A DNA stretch of 64,000 nucleotides from Silene latifolia (taxonomy: Eukaryota > Streptophyta > Magnoliopsida > Caryophyllales > Caryophyllaceae), in the NCBI RefSeq assembly GCF_048544455.1, contig NC_133538.1:437036311-437100310 (forward strand), written 5' to 3'. Both the position numbers and the translations under genes were made by a program. Below are positions 1 through 11,913 of the stretch, piece by piece (position 1 is the stretch's first letter; each line of letters opens with the position of its first letter). Below the pieces are notes generated by a model. The model made no database searches. It was not told the origin of the DNA and saw only the letters and a list, made by a program, of their open reading frames with translations.

Positions 1-1380
1 ATGTTGATATGAGGAAGTATGTTGGCATGTATGTGGAAGGTGTGAATATGATTAAGCATGTGAGGTATTAATTGTTGTGTAAAATTGTGAAGAATGCGAT
101 TTTGGTTGATTTCACAAGATTTTTACACCCTTGATTGTTTTGGCTGCCATTTACTGTTTGTTTAAAATTCTTTCTCGTGATTTTTATGTGTGATACCTTC
201 GTGAGTTAGCTTTCATATGCCACTGGTATCATGTTCAAATAATATACGGTGTAGGAGAAATAAATATTTTAATGAGCAGTGGTCGGAATATTCCTGTACA
301 GATATAATTTCGTCCCATGTTTTTGTAAAAATTGTCATTTAAAAAATACTTAATGATTTATTATAATTCCAACTCCACTGTTTAATAGACTCATGTAAGT
401 TTTCAAATTGATAAGCCACGTCGCAATTTAAATTTTTGACAATTAATAGTGATTTTTAAAATTTGACCTAAGTTTCTGACAAGTTGCTGTAAAATTTCTG
501 TTTTGACCAAATAAATTGTAAAATGTATTATAAATTAACCTTATGAGTTTTTGACTTGATTCTTTTTCTCATGGTTTACTAACTCTCTGTATTTTCTAAA
601 AAGTATAAGTTCTCAAGAAGTAATTACATTATTATCTATCTATGATTTTTGGAAGTTGTAACATGTTTTCCTTATCTTTGAAAATATATATTGTGCTAAA
701 ATTTCTAAAGAATTTTTCTTATTTCTTTCACCTTGGCATTTTGATGTTGTAATTTTGTAACATAGAATAACATGTCTAGTGATATGCTGAATGTGTTCTC
801 TAAAGCATATATACATGTTCACATTATTTACATCCATGTTGTAGTTAGATGTCATTATTAAGAAAAGATTAACTAAACAATTATGCGTATTTTGTTAGAG
901 ATTATTATTTACTCTTGCAATGTATTCGTCGATAGCTAAAGTAAGAAGTTTAAGTTTAAGTTTAAGTAAAGTTTAGTTCGAATATCTTATATGATGTGGT
1001 TTGCTATTTGGAAGAAAATCAAAGAATTTGTTATTCATTGAATCATTACTTGGAGTTGTGTTTGAAATAATAGTTGACTTGTGATACGGTGTGCGTTCTT
1101 GATTTTGTGGCATTTCATAAAGGATTTGGTTGTTCCTATTGTTTGTTATTTCAAATTTTGGGGACGAAGTTTATTTTTAGGGGGAAAGAATGTAATACTA
1201 CGAATGTTTTGGGTTATTGTTGTGACACCTTGTGATAAGATTGGCATGATTGATAATCGTAATATGATAACTGTGTTGGATGATGCTTAGTTATGAGAAT
1301 GTGTATGAGTGTTTTGGTGAGTGTTGTGGTAGTAGTTGTGGGCGAACTTCGGGACGAAGTTCATTTTAAGGGGGAAAGAC
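1..1380 (+). mobile_element. 3' internal region of a non-coding Ty3/gypsy-like LTR element (starts before window)
   Basis: This is the interior that leads into the LTR at 1381. It has no reading frame resembling gag or pol and is T/G-rich on this strand. Its right end has the usual plant gypsy signature: a GGGACGAAGTTC motif at about 1351-1362, a purine tract (AAGGGGGAAAGAC, 1368-1380) and then TGTAATACCCC. The absence of coding sequence suggests a non-autonomous (LARD-type) element or a coding part lying left of the window. Class is inferred from the tract and LTR start only. Confidence 0.6.
1160..1203 (+). other. Second, upstream copy of the polypurine tract and LTR-start motif
   Basis: A GGGGACGAAGTTT motif, the tract AGGGGGAAAGAA and then TGTAATACTACGA repeat, about 190 bases upstream, the arrangement at the real LTR border (1345-1395). 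No LTR follows here. The 13 bases TGTAATACTACGA match the LTR start of a different element in this window, read on the minus strand from 56490 of 48932-56490. Confidence 0.6.
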
Positions 1381-3834
1381 TGTAATACCCCATATTTTGA
1401 TAATATTTTGTATGCATAATTTTATGTAATTCAAATAGTTAATTAATGGCATTTCTAATAATAGTTGCAGATAAGACGTTAATTAAATCATAAAATGAGT
1501 AAGCAAGTCGGTAATTGGGCTTAGCTAATAATAGGGCCTTGGGCCGTGTGCTATAATTGTAGGGATAGATTTTAATGGCTTAGTACGAGTAATAGTCGGG
1601 AATTATTTTGGGATTTAATAATAATACTAATAAGGAGAATAATAAAATAAGTAAAGGTAATATTAATTATAATATTAATAATCCTAGTAATATTAGTAAT
1701 AAATTAGTAAAGGGAGTATATGGTTATCCTAGTTATGAAAAGACTAAAATATAATATGTAATAGTAATAATAGTTATAGTAGTTGTAATAATAATAAATA
1801 ATATGGAAATAATAATAATATGGGAAATTAATAATAATTATATTAATATCTTAATAATTAAATTAGTAAAAGAGATGTATGATAATCCTACTTATGGTAA
1901 GACTAGTATAATAATAATAAAGAGATAAACTTTCCTAAAATAATACTACCTTACTAGTATATAAGCAAGGCTAACCTAACCATAAATCCTTATTCCACAT
2001 AAAAACTCATAATATCACATAAAAGAGAGAGAGAATTAAAAGGGAAAAAAAGAAGAGAAGTTCATCATCTTTTATTTTGTAAGTTCATTTATAATCTTTC
2101 AAAGTTTTAATCTTAAATCCTTATAAGCATGTTTCAAATTTTAGTTCATCACCTAATCATGTCTAGATTAAATATAACCATCTATAGTTAAGTTTGTGAC
2201 AATTTTGTTAAAGAATAAAGTTACAACAATTCTGTAAATTTGTAAGTTGTCTTAAACGAAGTATCAGACCATCTTAAAGTCGTTGTCTTCGAAAACGTAA
2301 AGAATAGACTCAGGTTATTTTCAAGCCTAGTTGATGCCTGTAAAATCTCGTAGCAATTGAACGTGTAGATTTTCCAGAATAAATTCTTTATGAACATGTC
2401 GAATGAGAATCCGCGAATGAACTATAAGTCTAAAGTTTATTTTGTAAACCTAATTTATAAATTTAAATTGAGTTAGGTCTTTTTTATATATTAAAATTGG
2501 AGAGTCTAGATGATGTTAGGCTTTTGTTTCACTTGAAAAGGATTTGTTAAACATATTTTAGAGGTTAATACTTTTTATGCGACGGAATTCGTCAGTATTT
2601 ATGATTCCTTCAAGAAAACCCTGATAAGTCCAGAATTTGAAGAAAGTCTATTTCATAAGAACTGTAGATATGTGTCTTAGGGTTCCAACCCCATTGGTCT
2701 TGCATCGTTTGGATTTTTAGTGAATTAATTATGAATTTTATAGCGAGACTGAACTGTGTTGTAAAACGGTAGAATTAGATATTTAACATTGAAGTTGTCA
2801 AAAGGATTAGGATGTGATTGATTTAGGATAAGTGCATGATTAGTTGGTTGGTTATGTTGTAATTGTACATAATTATGTTATGTAGGTTTTGGATTTGTAA
2901 AGGATCGATTTGATTGTTTGTGTGACTTGAAGATTTGCTATCAGGTAGGAAACAACTCAATCTTGTCTTATTTCTGTTATTGCTAAAGATGGATTAAATG
3001 TATGAGGTGGTGGATTGGTGAAGGATATGTTTAACTGTTTACAACGATATTATTATCTTGCTGGATTTTCTGTCTTATGCCATTATTCTATATCATGTCG
3101 GTTTGGTTATATTACTGAGATTGTCATTATTATTGATTGTTGTTGGAGATGAGTTTTGTGTGGAACCAGACCGTGTGTCTGAGGCGGGACTGTGTGTCCA
3201 GTATATCCGGACTGTGTGTCTGAGGCGGGACTGTGTGTCCATTGGACTGTGTGTCCTGGAGTATGACCGTGTGTCTAGAAGTGGAGTATGACTGTGTGTC
3301 TAGAAGTGGAGGTGTGCCGTGGGGTGAAGTGGACGAAATGTAACTATGGAATCTATTTGTTTATCAATGATATTGCGGGTTGCTTTATTCTTATTCGTTG
3401 TTTAGTTTCCTACTCAACCATTGGTTGACGTGTTTGCTTCTGTGTCAAAATAAAATTGATGTCTGCTTTAATTGATGGCATCCTGTGGTGAACCATTTAA
3501 TATTTCCGGTTAAATGGGGAGCAGATTTAAATAACAGGTTTTGAGTTAGCTGGATATGGGGAGCTTGGGCGTGTGAGCTTTCGGACCTGCAGGAGTCTAG
3601 ATCACAAATGTAGTTATATCACTTACTTAATTTCCGCTGCGAGTTGTATTTATTTTTACATTAAGTTCTAGTTGATTAAAAATTGTAAGACATATGTAAT
3701 CATTAAAGTTTTTATTTAAAGTACTTTGGTGAGTTGGACTTTGTTATCTACTACATCGGGTAACCGAGATGGTAACGCTCTCATTTACTTGGGAATGTCT
3801 AGCTAAAGGCTCCCGAATAAATGGGAGTGTTACA
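1381..3834 (+). mobile_element. 3' LTR (about 2.45 kb) of the leftmost gypsy-like element
   Basis: The segment begins TGTAATACCCC directly after the purine tract and ends GGGAGTGTTACA, so it has TG...CA ends. Its 3' half (about 3470-3720, with an ATGGGGAGCAG motif) resembles 60760-60880 and 63820-64000, another LTR of the same broad family. The five bases after it are CCTCT; the matching duplication would lie left of the window. A TATA-like TATATAAG at about 1957-1965 could be the LTR promoter. Confidence 0.7.
3165..3320 (+). repeat. Minisatellite-like GACTGTGTGTC repeats inside the LTR
   Basis: The core GACTGTGTGTCC/T recurs about seven times with spacers such as TGAGGCGG and AGAAGTGGA. It sits at the same place in the LTR as the degenerate repeats at 60450-60580 in the related right-hand LTR. 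Confidence 0.7.
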
Positions 3835-4797
3835 CCTCTAGTCATAAATCTTGTTTATTTTCTAGGATGTTACTTTGATTTATTTAGGCTCTTAAGTAAA
3901 TATTAATATTGAAACTATTGGTCAAAATTTATCATAAACTAGTCAAAACTCTTGTTAAGACTTTACATTAGTCATTTTTCTTCCAAAACTTTCTTTTGGT
4001 CTCCTCTTGTAGTTACCTTGAGAAAATATTCCTTTGATTACTTCACTTGGTCTCTTTAGTCATATAGAACTATTTGAGACCATATTCATATTCATTCTCC
4101 TTGCGTAGATCTCATATACACAAGTACACATATTTATCTTGGTGTGTGTTGTGTCCTCATTTTTCTCCCACTCTATCTTTAGAATAAATACACTAGAGAT
4201 TCAAAGATAGCATATGAGACACAAATAATGGATTTTGAACTATAAGGAGAACTATCTCATAGGTTGACTAATAGTTTTAGATTTTGAAGTGTACTTGGTG
4301 ATTGACATTCCTTTAAGAGAGTTCATAGACTCAATATCACTTTATAAATGATCATACACAAGCCTTAAGCATGTGGACGTATAATGAATCCCATCATTAT
4401 AGTTGTCTATTAGATCACTTTAAGTGAATAATCATATGTTTCTAAGAGCAAGCATGTAAATACGAATTTTAGAACAAGGATAAAATGATAAAACGGGTGA
4501 CTTGGGTTGCAAACCAAGCCACCATTATCCAAAATACAACCAATTATCCAAAATACCTTTCCATGTCGAACATGGAAACTTAAAGGTTCTAAAATCCAAA
4601 ACATAGTTAATATAAGACAATAAAAAGCGAAGCTCCATGAAAGCTATTCCTAGCTTCTTGATGGTTTCTCAAGCTTTCTTTTCTTTTCCCTTGTCTTTGC
4701 TTGGTGGAGGCCCTATTTACAATAAAAAGGGAGATACATTATCACAACTTTATATCACAATACCATAGTTGAAATAGAAACATAAAAGAAAGGATAG

Positions 4798-5694
4798 TCA
4801 TTTACCTACTGGAGTTATCTTTCCAGCCTTAATATCGCCAAGGTATTTGGAACAATTTCTTTTCCAATGTCCAACACCATTACAATAATGGCATTTATCA
4901 AGAGGACCCTTCTTGATTTTTGAAGTGCTAGCTTTATAACTCTTAGCTTTGGTGAAAATGGGAGCTTGTTTCTTACCCTTCCTCCCATTTTTCTTGAACT
5001 TCCCTTTGCTTTTGGTGCTAATGTTAAGCACATCCTTGGGTGGGTTCACATTTAACCCCATGTCCCTTTTGGCTTGCACAAGTAACTTTTGCAATTCTTC
5101 AAGAGACACATCTTTGTCTTGCATGTTAAAATTCACCCGGAATTGAACATATGCCTTGACTTTGGATAAGGAGTGTAGAATCCTATCTACAATGAGTTCT
5201 TTGGGGATTTCAACCTTTTTAATCTTCAAGGTCTCGACTAGCTCCATAAGTTTGAGCACAAGAGGGCTAACCTATTGGCCCTCTTTGAAGTCGAGATCAA
5301 AGAATGCCGCGGCCGCCTCATATTGGACGATCCGCGGAGTTTGTGAAAACATTGTCACAAGCTTGGAGTAAATCTCATTAGCGGTGCCCATCTTAAAGGC
5401 TCTCCTTTGGAGATCCGCCTCCATCACAAATATCAACACATTTTTCATTGCAGCGGACTCCTTATGGTAAGCCTCATATGCTTCCCTAGTGGCGGCGGTC
5501 GACCTAGTAGTAGGTTCGGGTGGAGAGGCCTCGGTAAGGTAACGAAACTTGTCGTCACCTTGGGCGGCTAATTTGAGTTGGGCATCCCAATCGGAGAAAT
5601 TTGACCCATTATTTTCAAGTTTACATCGATCCATGAAGGATCGGAGCCATGATGAATTAGCGAGAGGCGTGGCGTTTGGGTTTGGTGTAGCCAT
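4798..5694 (-). pseudogene. Copia-type gag (UBN2-like) with zinc knuckle, one in-frame stop
   Basis: This gag-like nucleocapsid protein would package element RNA. The start is the ATG at 5694, giving an N-terminus MATPNPNATPLANSSWLRSF. The first 140 codons carry the copia gag pattern, including FSDWDAQLKLAA near residue 35. A stop follows GQ at about 5267-5269. The same frame resumes at once (VSPLVLKLMELVETLK) and runs to a lysine-rich tail with the knuckle CHYCNGVGHWKRNC at 4831-4872, a complete CX2CX4HX4C. The frame ends with a normal stop after PVGK. The single internal stop implies inactivity unless it is read through. The gag family is recognised from the pattern; the exact lineage is not assigned. 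Confidence 0.75.
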
Positions 5695-5764
5695 TTGTTA
5701 TGAGAAAAAGAAGTGGTCTACAAAACAAAATAGAAGGAGTAAAACATATGTCGTTTTAAAATAA

Positions 5765-7908
5765 TACTCGTAAAAAGATTTAAACAAGTTTTATTACATT
5801 TTTCTAGTGACCTCTACCCAACTAGATAAATGATTCCAAGACCCAAATTCATATCAACTTAGGCACGGGATAGCCGATGAAACCCTTATCAATATAACTC
5901 GGTGGATTAACGCTTAATCGATTCTACTTTTAGAACTCTTGGTCGATAAATTTACTCTAATGTTTATCTATAGCCCGGAACACATGCGACTACGGTCACG
6001 AATACTTCCGTTGAGGTCAAACCAAATTTCGAATAAATGTGTCCATGATCCAAATTCACATTAATTTGGGCACGGGATGGCCGATGAAACCCTCATCAAC
6101 ACGAATTCAGCGGATAGACATTTATCACCCACTTCCCCTACGTAACAAGGTTTGTACCCCGGGATGGTCGAGTGCACTCCCTCACGAAATAGATTTTCAT
6201 GGTTTCTACTCTTTGGTAAGGCTATGTCTCAATTGTTTATTTTAGCGAGAGGTCATGTCAATTTATTATCTATCACGTTTTAAGTGAACTAAAGCGGTGA
6301 ACTACGATAATTCTAATTGACACGGTCGATATACTCGATAAGTGATGATGCATGTTTTAGTTATGGCGATTTAGCGATGCATGCGACATATAAATAAAAT
6401 GCAAAGCATAAAAAAAATAAATCCTAGTATGGCCTTCCTAAAATTAGAAAAACTATTTAACTATTACATATTCGGAAACCAACTCCATTGGTCCCTTGAA
6501 CTTCGGTTGTGGCACGCATCTCGAGGTAACACCGTCTCAATGTATCGCCATCTTGAAGAATCCGTCTTTGGGAACTCCGAAATAAATTAAATTACATAAC
6601 AAATTACATAATTTCCTATTATACATTTGTAAATAAAATAAAATAAATCTATTAAATTACAAAACGGTGATACGAGATCACAATAAATTACAACCGAATT
6701 GATATTCCCATACATTTCGGGTAATACCAATTAAAAACTAAGGCCATACTAAGTAAAATTACATAATTCAAAAATTACATAAAATAAAATTATGACAATC
6801 ATAAATAAAATGCAGCATTATAATATGTATGAACATGCCCAATTTTATGCTAAATCGCCTTTAAGTAGCCAATATCGTATATTACACGGTTTTTACGGAT
6901 TTGCGTAATTCAACGTTTTATAATCACAAAAATTACATAAATTCATATTTATGCATAATTTAATTACCCTAACCTTTTAGGACTCAAAATTTAGTCTTCA
7001 CTAATTATTTTACCATAATTAACTCATATTTCTAAAATTGTTCATTAAAGGACTTCAAATTATAATAAAATGCTATAAACTTCAAATAAATCACAAAATT
7101 TCAAATAAATTCAAAATTTGAAATTTAAACTCATGAACATTCTGGAAAAATACCATGACACTCATAATGTTCAAAAACTTAGGTTAAATATTTCGAAATT
7201 TATCCGGAAAAACAATGTTGCGGTTTATCGGTTTTAACAAAAATAATCATAGAAACATGAGAATAATTATATTTATCAACTTTTCAATTTTAGATCTGAA
7301 ATGGATAATAAAATGCAACATATGAAGTTTTTCCTTAGTCATGGAGTATGTTTTATTAATATTTCACTAATTAAGTCACTATTTATGCTATTTTTCTTCA
7401 AAAATCATAAATCATGCATAAAGACTTCAATATAGCCTATTATTTTACACACATCTTGTAAAATTGTATGTGACAACATACTAAATTTCTATGACCAGAT
7501 TCGAAATTTATCTCATATTAACCTATTTTTCATCTAAATCCGATTTTAATAATGAAAAATCCATTTTTCGAGCATCTGAAGTCCAAAAATTATGAAAATT
7601 TACAGGTAATCTCAAAATAATATATGTGAAAACATATCCAAAAATCACCTGAAAATTCGAAGTTTAGCTAATTGTAGTCCGAAAATGACATTTTATTCAT
7701 AAAATCATATTTTAATGCCATTATTATATAATATGAACAATAAAAATCCATAAATTAACCAAAATATCCTAAAAACATTTTAGGACCATAAACTTTAACA
7801 TGCAAAATGATTTTCGTGATATATCATAATAACACAAATTAAACAAGTTTTATATGTTAATCGTATAACTCGGAAAAACTTTTAACCGATTTGCATGCAA
7901 ACAACCAT
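5765..7908 (-). other. Untranslated leader of the copia element
   Basis: About 2.1 kb between the primer-binding site and the gag start. It is AT-rich, has no convincing reading frame and contains the repeated block noted separately. Long leaders are common in plant LTR elements. Confidence 0.5.
5830..6102 (-). repeat. Diverged direct repeat in the copia leader
   Basis: A segment of about 60 bases at 5830-5893 recurs at 6040-6102. Both copies share CCAAATTCA, then GGGCACGGGATGG or GGCACGGGATAG, and CCGATGAAACCC. They lie in the untranslated leader between the primer-binding site and gag. Confidence 0.6.
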
Positions 7909-7921
7909 GGCTCTTGATACC
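7909..7921 (-). other. Primer-binding site (initiator-tRNA-Met type) of the copia element
   Basis: On the minus strand the LTR ends TTCA, followed by ATC and then GGTATCAAGAGCC. This resembles the usual TGGTATCAGAGCC with one inserted base. It fixes the inner LTR border and the minus orientation. Confidence 0.6.
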
Positions 7922-7924
7922 GAT

Positions 7925-9193
7925 TGAAGGAAAAATAGATCTATATACTCAACATATTCATATATGTTTTATTTTAATTTAATCATAAAATTAATTGGTG
8001 ATCTTATGCATGCAAACTATAAACAATTTAAAGAAGAAATCTCTATCTTACATTGGTATTTCGGTTTATTTGGGCACAAGAGAAATCTCCTTCTCTCTTG
8101 TTCTTGTGCTTTCCTCAATGGATGAACTAGGATCCAAGTATAGGATCCCTCCCAAAGTATAATACCCAAAGCAAACTCTTAATCAAATTAATATTATGTA
8201 TACTAGAATAATATTAATTTAGTGAAAAATTGACCCAAAAATATTATGGAACTCTCTATTATTTCGGTTAGAGAGAAGGAAGAGAAGGAAGAGTTTTTAT
8301 CTTTCTAAAAACCAAATTTTTAGATGAATGAATAATATTATACACTAATTACATTTGTAGTGTATAATGGGTGAATTAAGAAGAAAAACCAAAGTGGTTT
8401 TTCTTCTCAAAAACCGGGTGGAAGAGGGGAGAAGAGGGAGCCAATGCATGCACTAGTTGTTCTTTACAATGATCACTAGGTTTGCATGGCTAGTCAATTA
8501 GGGTAATCATTATGCTTACCACTCACATAATAAACATAATATTATCCTAAATCCTCCTTTAATTTCGGTACATATGGATAAAATGGAATCCATTTTATTT
8601 TTGTCAATTTGTCAATTTGTCACATGTCACATGTCACATAAAATTGTTACGTATTTTTAACATATTAAAAATCAACGTATTAATAAAAATACGTCATATA
8701 CAAAAATCGACTTAGCAATTCATAATTACCTGTACCAAAATATTTTACAAATTTATAAATCACAATAACTTGTATTTATGATAATTCATTCAATTTCAAT
8801 TGTTTCCTTGAACAATAATTTCATCTGAGTAATGAAACAATTCGATTACTTAGACCGTATCTCATTTAATCAATTTCAATGAGACACGTAAATATTACTT
8901 CCAAAATCGTCCGTCAATTTTAAATAATTTAATTGACTCGTAACGTTATACGATCAATTAATTGATCAATTAAGAGTGTTGCCCTTTAGGTATGACCTAG
9001 GGGATTAACTGATCACCACCGTCGCAAGACAGTTTTGTCAAACTCTAGTCAGCCAATCATTACCGATATGTGTGGACCAGTTGATAGTAAAATATTACTT
9101 CCTAATTGTATTCTTTAAAATGAGACTTAAACATGTGATCATCATGATCAACAGTTGTGATCGCATTATTGTCGGAGGACACATATTCCAACA
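7925..9193 (-). mobile_element. 5' LTR of the copia element (about 1.27 kb)
   Basis: On the minus strand it starts TGTTGGAATATGTGTCCTCC, a familiar copia LTR start, and ends CCTTCA before the primer-binding site. On its right it directly interrupts the Athila-like gag frame, so this element inserted into the Athila gag. It contains short tandem repeats at 8605-8640 (TTGTCAAT, CACATGT). Confidence 0.75.
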
Positions 9194-10677
9194 TGCTTAT
9201 GCTGCATTGACAAAGTTTGTTGCCAAAGACTACGTAACTCTGTCATCTCATTGTTCGTAGCTTGTTCAGGTATTTGTTGAGGAGTTTGCTGAGGAGGCTG
9301 TTGATATTGATTGTTGAAATGCTGGCTTCCTTGATTTTGCCTTTGATATCCTCCTTGTGGTTGATTACCACGATTGTTGGAAGGGACATAAGTATTCTTT
9401 TGCGGTTGCAGCTGCTGCAGGTTTTGCATATTCTGACTAGACCATTGAAAGAATGGATGCTCCTTCGTTCGTTCATTGTATAATTTGGAGAAAGGTGTAC
9501 CTTGTGCACCTTGTCTGTAAGCCTGAAAGGCATTAACCTGCTCCAATGTGATCATGCAATCAGCTGCACTGTGACCGTTTAAACCGCATCTAGCACAAGA
9601 CTACTCTACTTGCTGACTCATAGCATGAAATTTCTCCTTACTACCCAATGATTGGGTAGTCTTTATCTCGGAAATCTGAGCTGAAATAGTCTCTAACTGT
9701 GCCGCAAGGGCGCTATCAACACCAGTACCTCGCGTGCTTCCCCTAGGATTTCCATACCTGGCGGTATGGGTAGCAATCTGATCAATTAACTTCCACGGGT
9801 TATCATCATTGGTGTTGTCCTGAAACCTCCCATTAGCAGAAGAATCCAAAAGGGCACGATGATCGTCATACAATCCGTTATAAAACTGGTTGCAAAGAAA
9901 CCACTTAGGGAAACCATGATGGGGAACTGATCGGACCAAACGTTTGAAGCGAATCCAAGTTTCATTCAAATCTTCAGTAGCTCTTTGCTTGAAACTGGTA
10001 ATTTGACTTCGTAGTGCATTAGTCTTCTGAGGAGGGAAGTACCTCTTGTAAAAAGCAAGAGCTAAGGAATTCCAGTCTGTAATTCCTTCATTCTCCATAT
10101 CCAGATCTCTCAACCACTCAGCAGCTCTATCTTTCAGAGAGAAAGGAAAGAGCACCTGCTTAACCTGATCTTGTGTCACTCCAGCTGTTAAAGGAATAGA
10201 ACAGCAGTAGGTGACAAATTTCTCCATATGTGTCGCAGGATCCTCAGCAGCTGCCCCTCCAAACATATTTCGTTCCACCAAGTTGATGTAAGATGGTCGA
10301 ATATCAAAAGTTCCATTATCGGTAGTGGGCAGCTTAAATCCTTGTGGGATAGAAGCTAAGGTTGGCTCGGAGTGACTGGCTAGAGTAGGCATGATAGTAG
10401 TCTCGGGAATAGCGATTTCGATTGAGATCTCGGGAATAGGAATGTCGTCCTCTTCGTAGGACTGATCGGCTGACTGTGATTAGCTCGTCGTCTCGACGTC
10501 AAGTATACTGAAGTCTTCTACTTGACCCACTTCTTGATTAAATTTCCGTCTGTAGCGAAAAGTCTTCTCTGGTTCAGGATCAAAAGGGATAATCTCGGAC
10601 CTATTAGACCTGGGATTACACGGAACTAACAAGAAAAGTGTGAGAAAGGTCTCAAGGAACTGGGTTCCCTGAGACAA
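9194..10677 (-). pseudogene. Athila-type gag, two in-frame stops, 3' end cut by insertion
   Basis: This is the capsid/nucleocapsid protein of an Athila-like retrotransposon. Around 10392-9601 the frame carries PSYINLVERNMFGG, LFPFSLKDRAAEWL and FYKRYFPPQKTNALR, all Athila gag hallmarks. A complete zinc knuckle CARCGLNGHSAADC follows at about 9550-9597. In-frame stops are TAA at 10480-10482 and TAG at 9601-9603; reading continues in the same frame after each. Sequence upstream of 10480 contains an EIIPFDPEPEKTFRYRRKF stretch typical of the gag N-terminus. No ATG starts that stretch, so the true start is uncertain. The gln-rich C-terminal part ends at 9194 where the copia LTR begins. Confidence 0.8.
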
Positions 10678-10717
10678 AGAGACAAAATAAACACAAACAA
10701 ACTAAACAATTGTTGCC

Positions 10718-10735
10718 TCCCTGGCAACGGCGCCA
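10718..10735 (-). other. Athila primer-binding site (tRNA-Asp type)
   Basis: On the minus strand TGGCGCCGTTGCCAGGGA lies a few bases inside the LTR end TTTATCA. It differs at one base from the TGGCGCCGTTGCCGGGGA complement of the tRNA-Asp 3' end used by Athila-type elements. Confidence 0.85.
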
Positions 10736-10739
10736 AATT

Positions 10740-11913
10740 TGATAAAGCTAAAGTCGTATCACCAAATCAAAGTAAAACTATCTCAAGACTAACAAGAATA
10801 GCTAGCAGTAAGACAGGTATCCAATCCACGGAGAGGCGGTAAAAGTTAAGTCGGTAAATATTTAAATTGTCCAAGGTAACCGTTTTCTGGGGGTTTGTTT
10901 TGTTTTGTTATCTAACCAACTAAATGAGAGCAATAAAAAGAGATTTAAACAATGATATTAAAATTCTAGGATTTCCGGTTCACTAGGTCAATTATATGGG
11001 GTCTAATAATCAATTGTTAGATCTACCAAGCTGTCTAAGGTCATAAGATCAGTCGACTCTATTATGCCCTTTAGATCGATTCTAACATGCGGGCACTATA
11101 ATTAGATACAGTCTATTTGATAATCGTAGCCTATATTAATTCTAACCCGGTCGGTGAAAGGATTAATTCGCTACACTAATTAACAACTCAGGCCTAAGTT
11201 AATTAACTAGAAAAAGAACAATAATCAAACGACAACATATGCGATTTCACTAGCAATTAATTAATTTCCCCTTTCTAATTAACTTAGATCCCCTTCATCC
11301 TAGATGAGTAAATTAGCTACTCATAACTAAAGCAATAACAACAATAATATTAATTAAAGACATGATTAAGAATTTGCAACAAGAATAACAATTGAAGAAC
11401 ATAAACTTGAATGATTAATTACTAAGGAAAGATTAGTACCGTAGTAGGGAAAGATTAATGCTAGCAAGAGTATACAGCCGTCTCAATGTAAAATAAAGCA
11501 TAACCTAATAATAATCGACGAGTTTCTAATATATAGTACAAAATATCTGTTTTAGGAAAATTCGGAAAATAATTTGCCAGAGAGGTTCCTCGATCGAGCC
11601 TGAGGTGACTCGATCGAGCCCTCCCTGACTCGATCGAGGAACCAGCTTCACAGACTGTTTCTTCGTTTCCTTCACTTCTAGCCTTCATGCTTCCTCGTTC
11701 CTCGTGCCATGCTTCGTGTATTCTACTATGCCATCTCCGCTATGCTCATCTTAGCTTGATTATCTTCATAATGCGTCATTTCTGCATTGAAACACAAAAT
11801 AGCGGCAGTATCGACAATTCATTGAAATAAGGCATATAAATGATACAAAGGCACGAAAATGGTATATAAAATGGTATGAAAGGAGCTATAAAAGTATATA
11901 TAAAAGTGATACA
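10740..11913 (-). mobile_element. Athila-like 5' LTR (about 1.17 kb)
   Basis: On the minus strand it runs from TGTATCAC (11913) to TTTATCA (10740), TG...CA ends. Its outer edge coincides with the point where the LINE frame breaks. It carries three TCGATCGAG motifs at 11588-11640. Confidence 0.75.
11588..11642. repeat. Cluster of TCGATCGAG palindromes in the Athila LTR
   Basis: Three copies of (A)CTCGATCGAG lie within 55 bases, separated by CCTGAGGTGA and CCCTCCCTGA. The same palindrome clusters in the unrelated LTR element 48932-56490. Confidence 0.7.

Larger units (their letters stand above)
3835..9193 (-). mobile_element. Truncated Ty1/copia-type, gag-only LTR retrotransposon
   Basis: Reading on the minus strand, a 5' LTR (9193-7925) is followed by a primer-binding site, a long leader and a gag with one zinc knuckle, but no protease, integrase or reverse transcriptase in the visible part. 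No second LTR is seen; the left end is cut by the gypsy-like LTR ending at 3834. About 3835-4797 has no recognisable gene. A gag-only element would depend on proteins from relatives. The missing part could also lie left of the window, beyond the inserted element. Confidence 0.6.
9194..11913 (-). mobile_element. Athila-like Ty3/gypsy element, 5' portion only
   Basis: On the minus strand: a 5' LTR (11913-10740), an Asp-tRNA-type primer-binding site and a gag frame that is cut at 9194 by the copia LTR. The remainder should lie beyond the copia element, outside the window. The right border splits a LINE reading frame exactly, with TCAAA (11914-11918) as the expected target-site flank. Confidence 0.8.
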
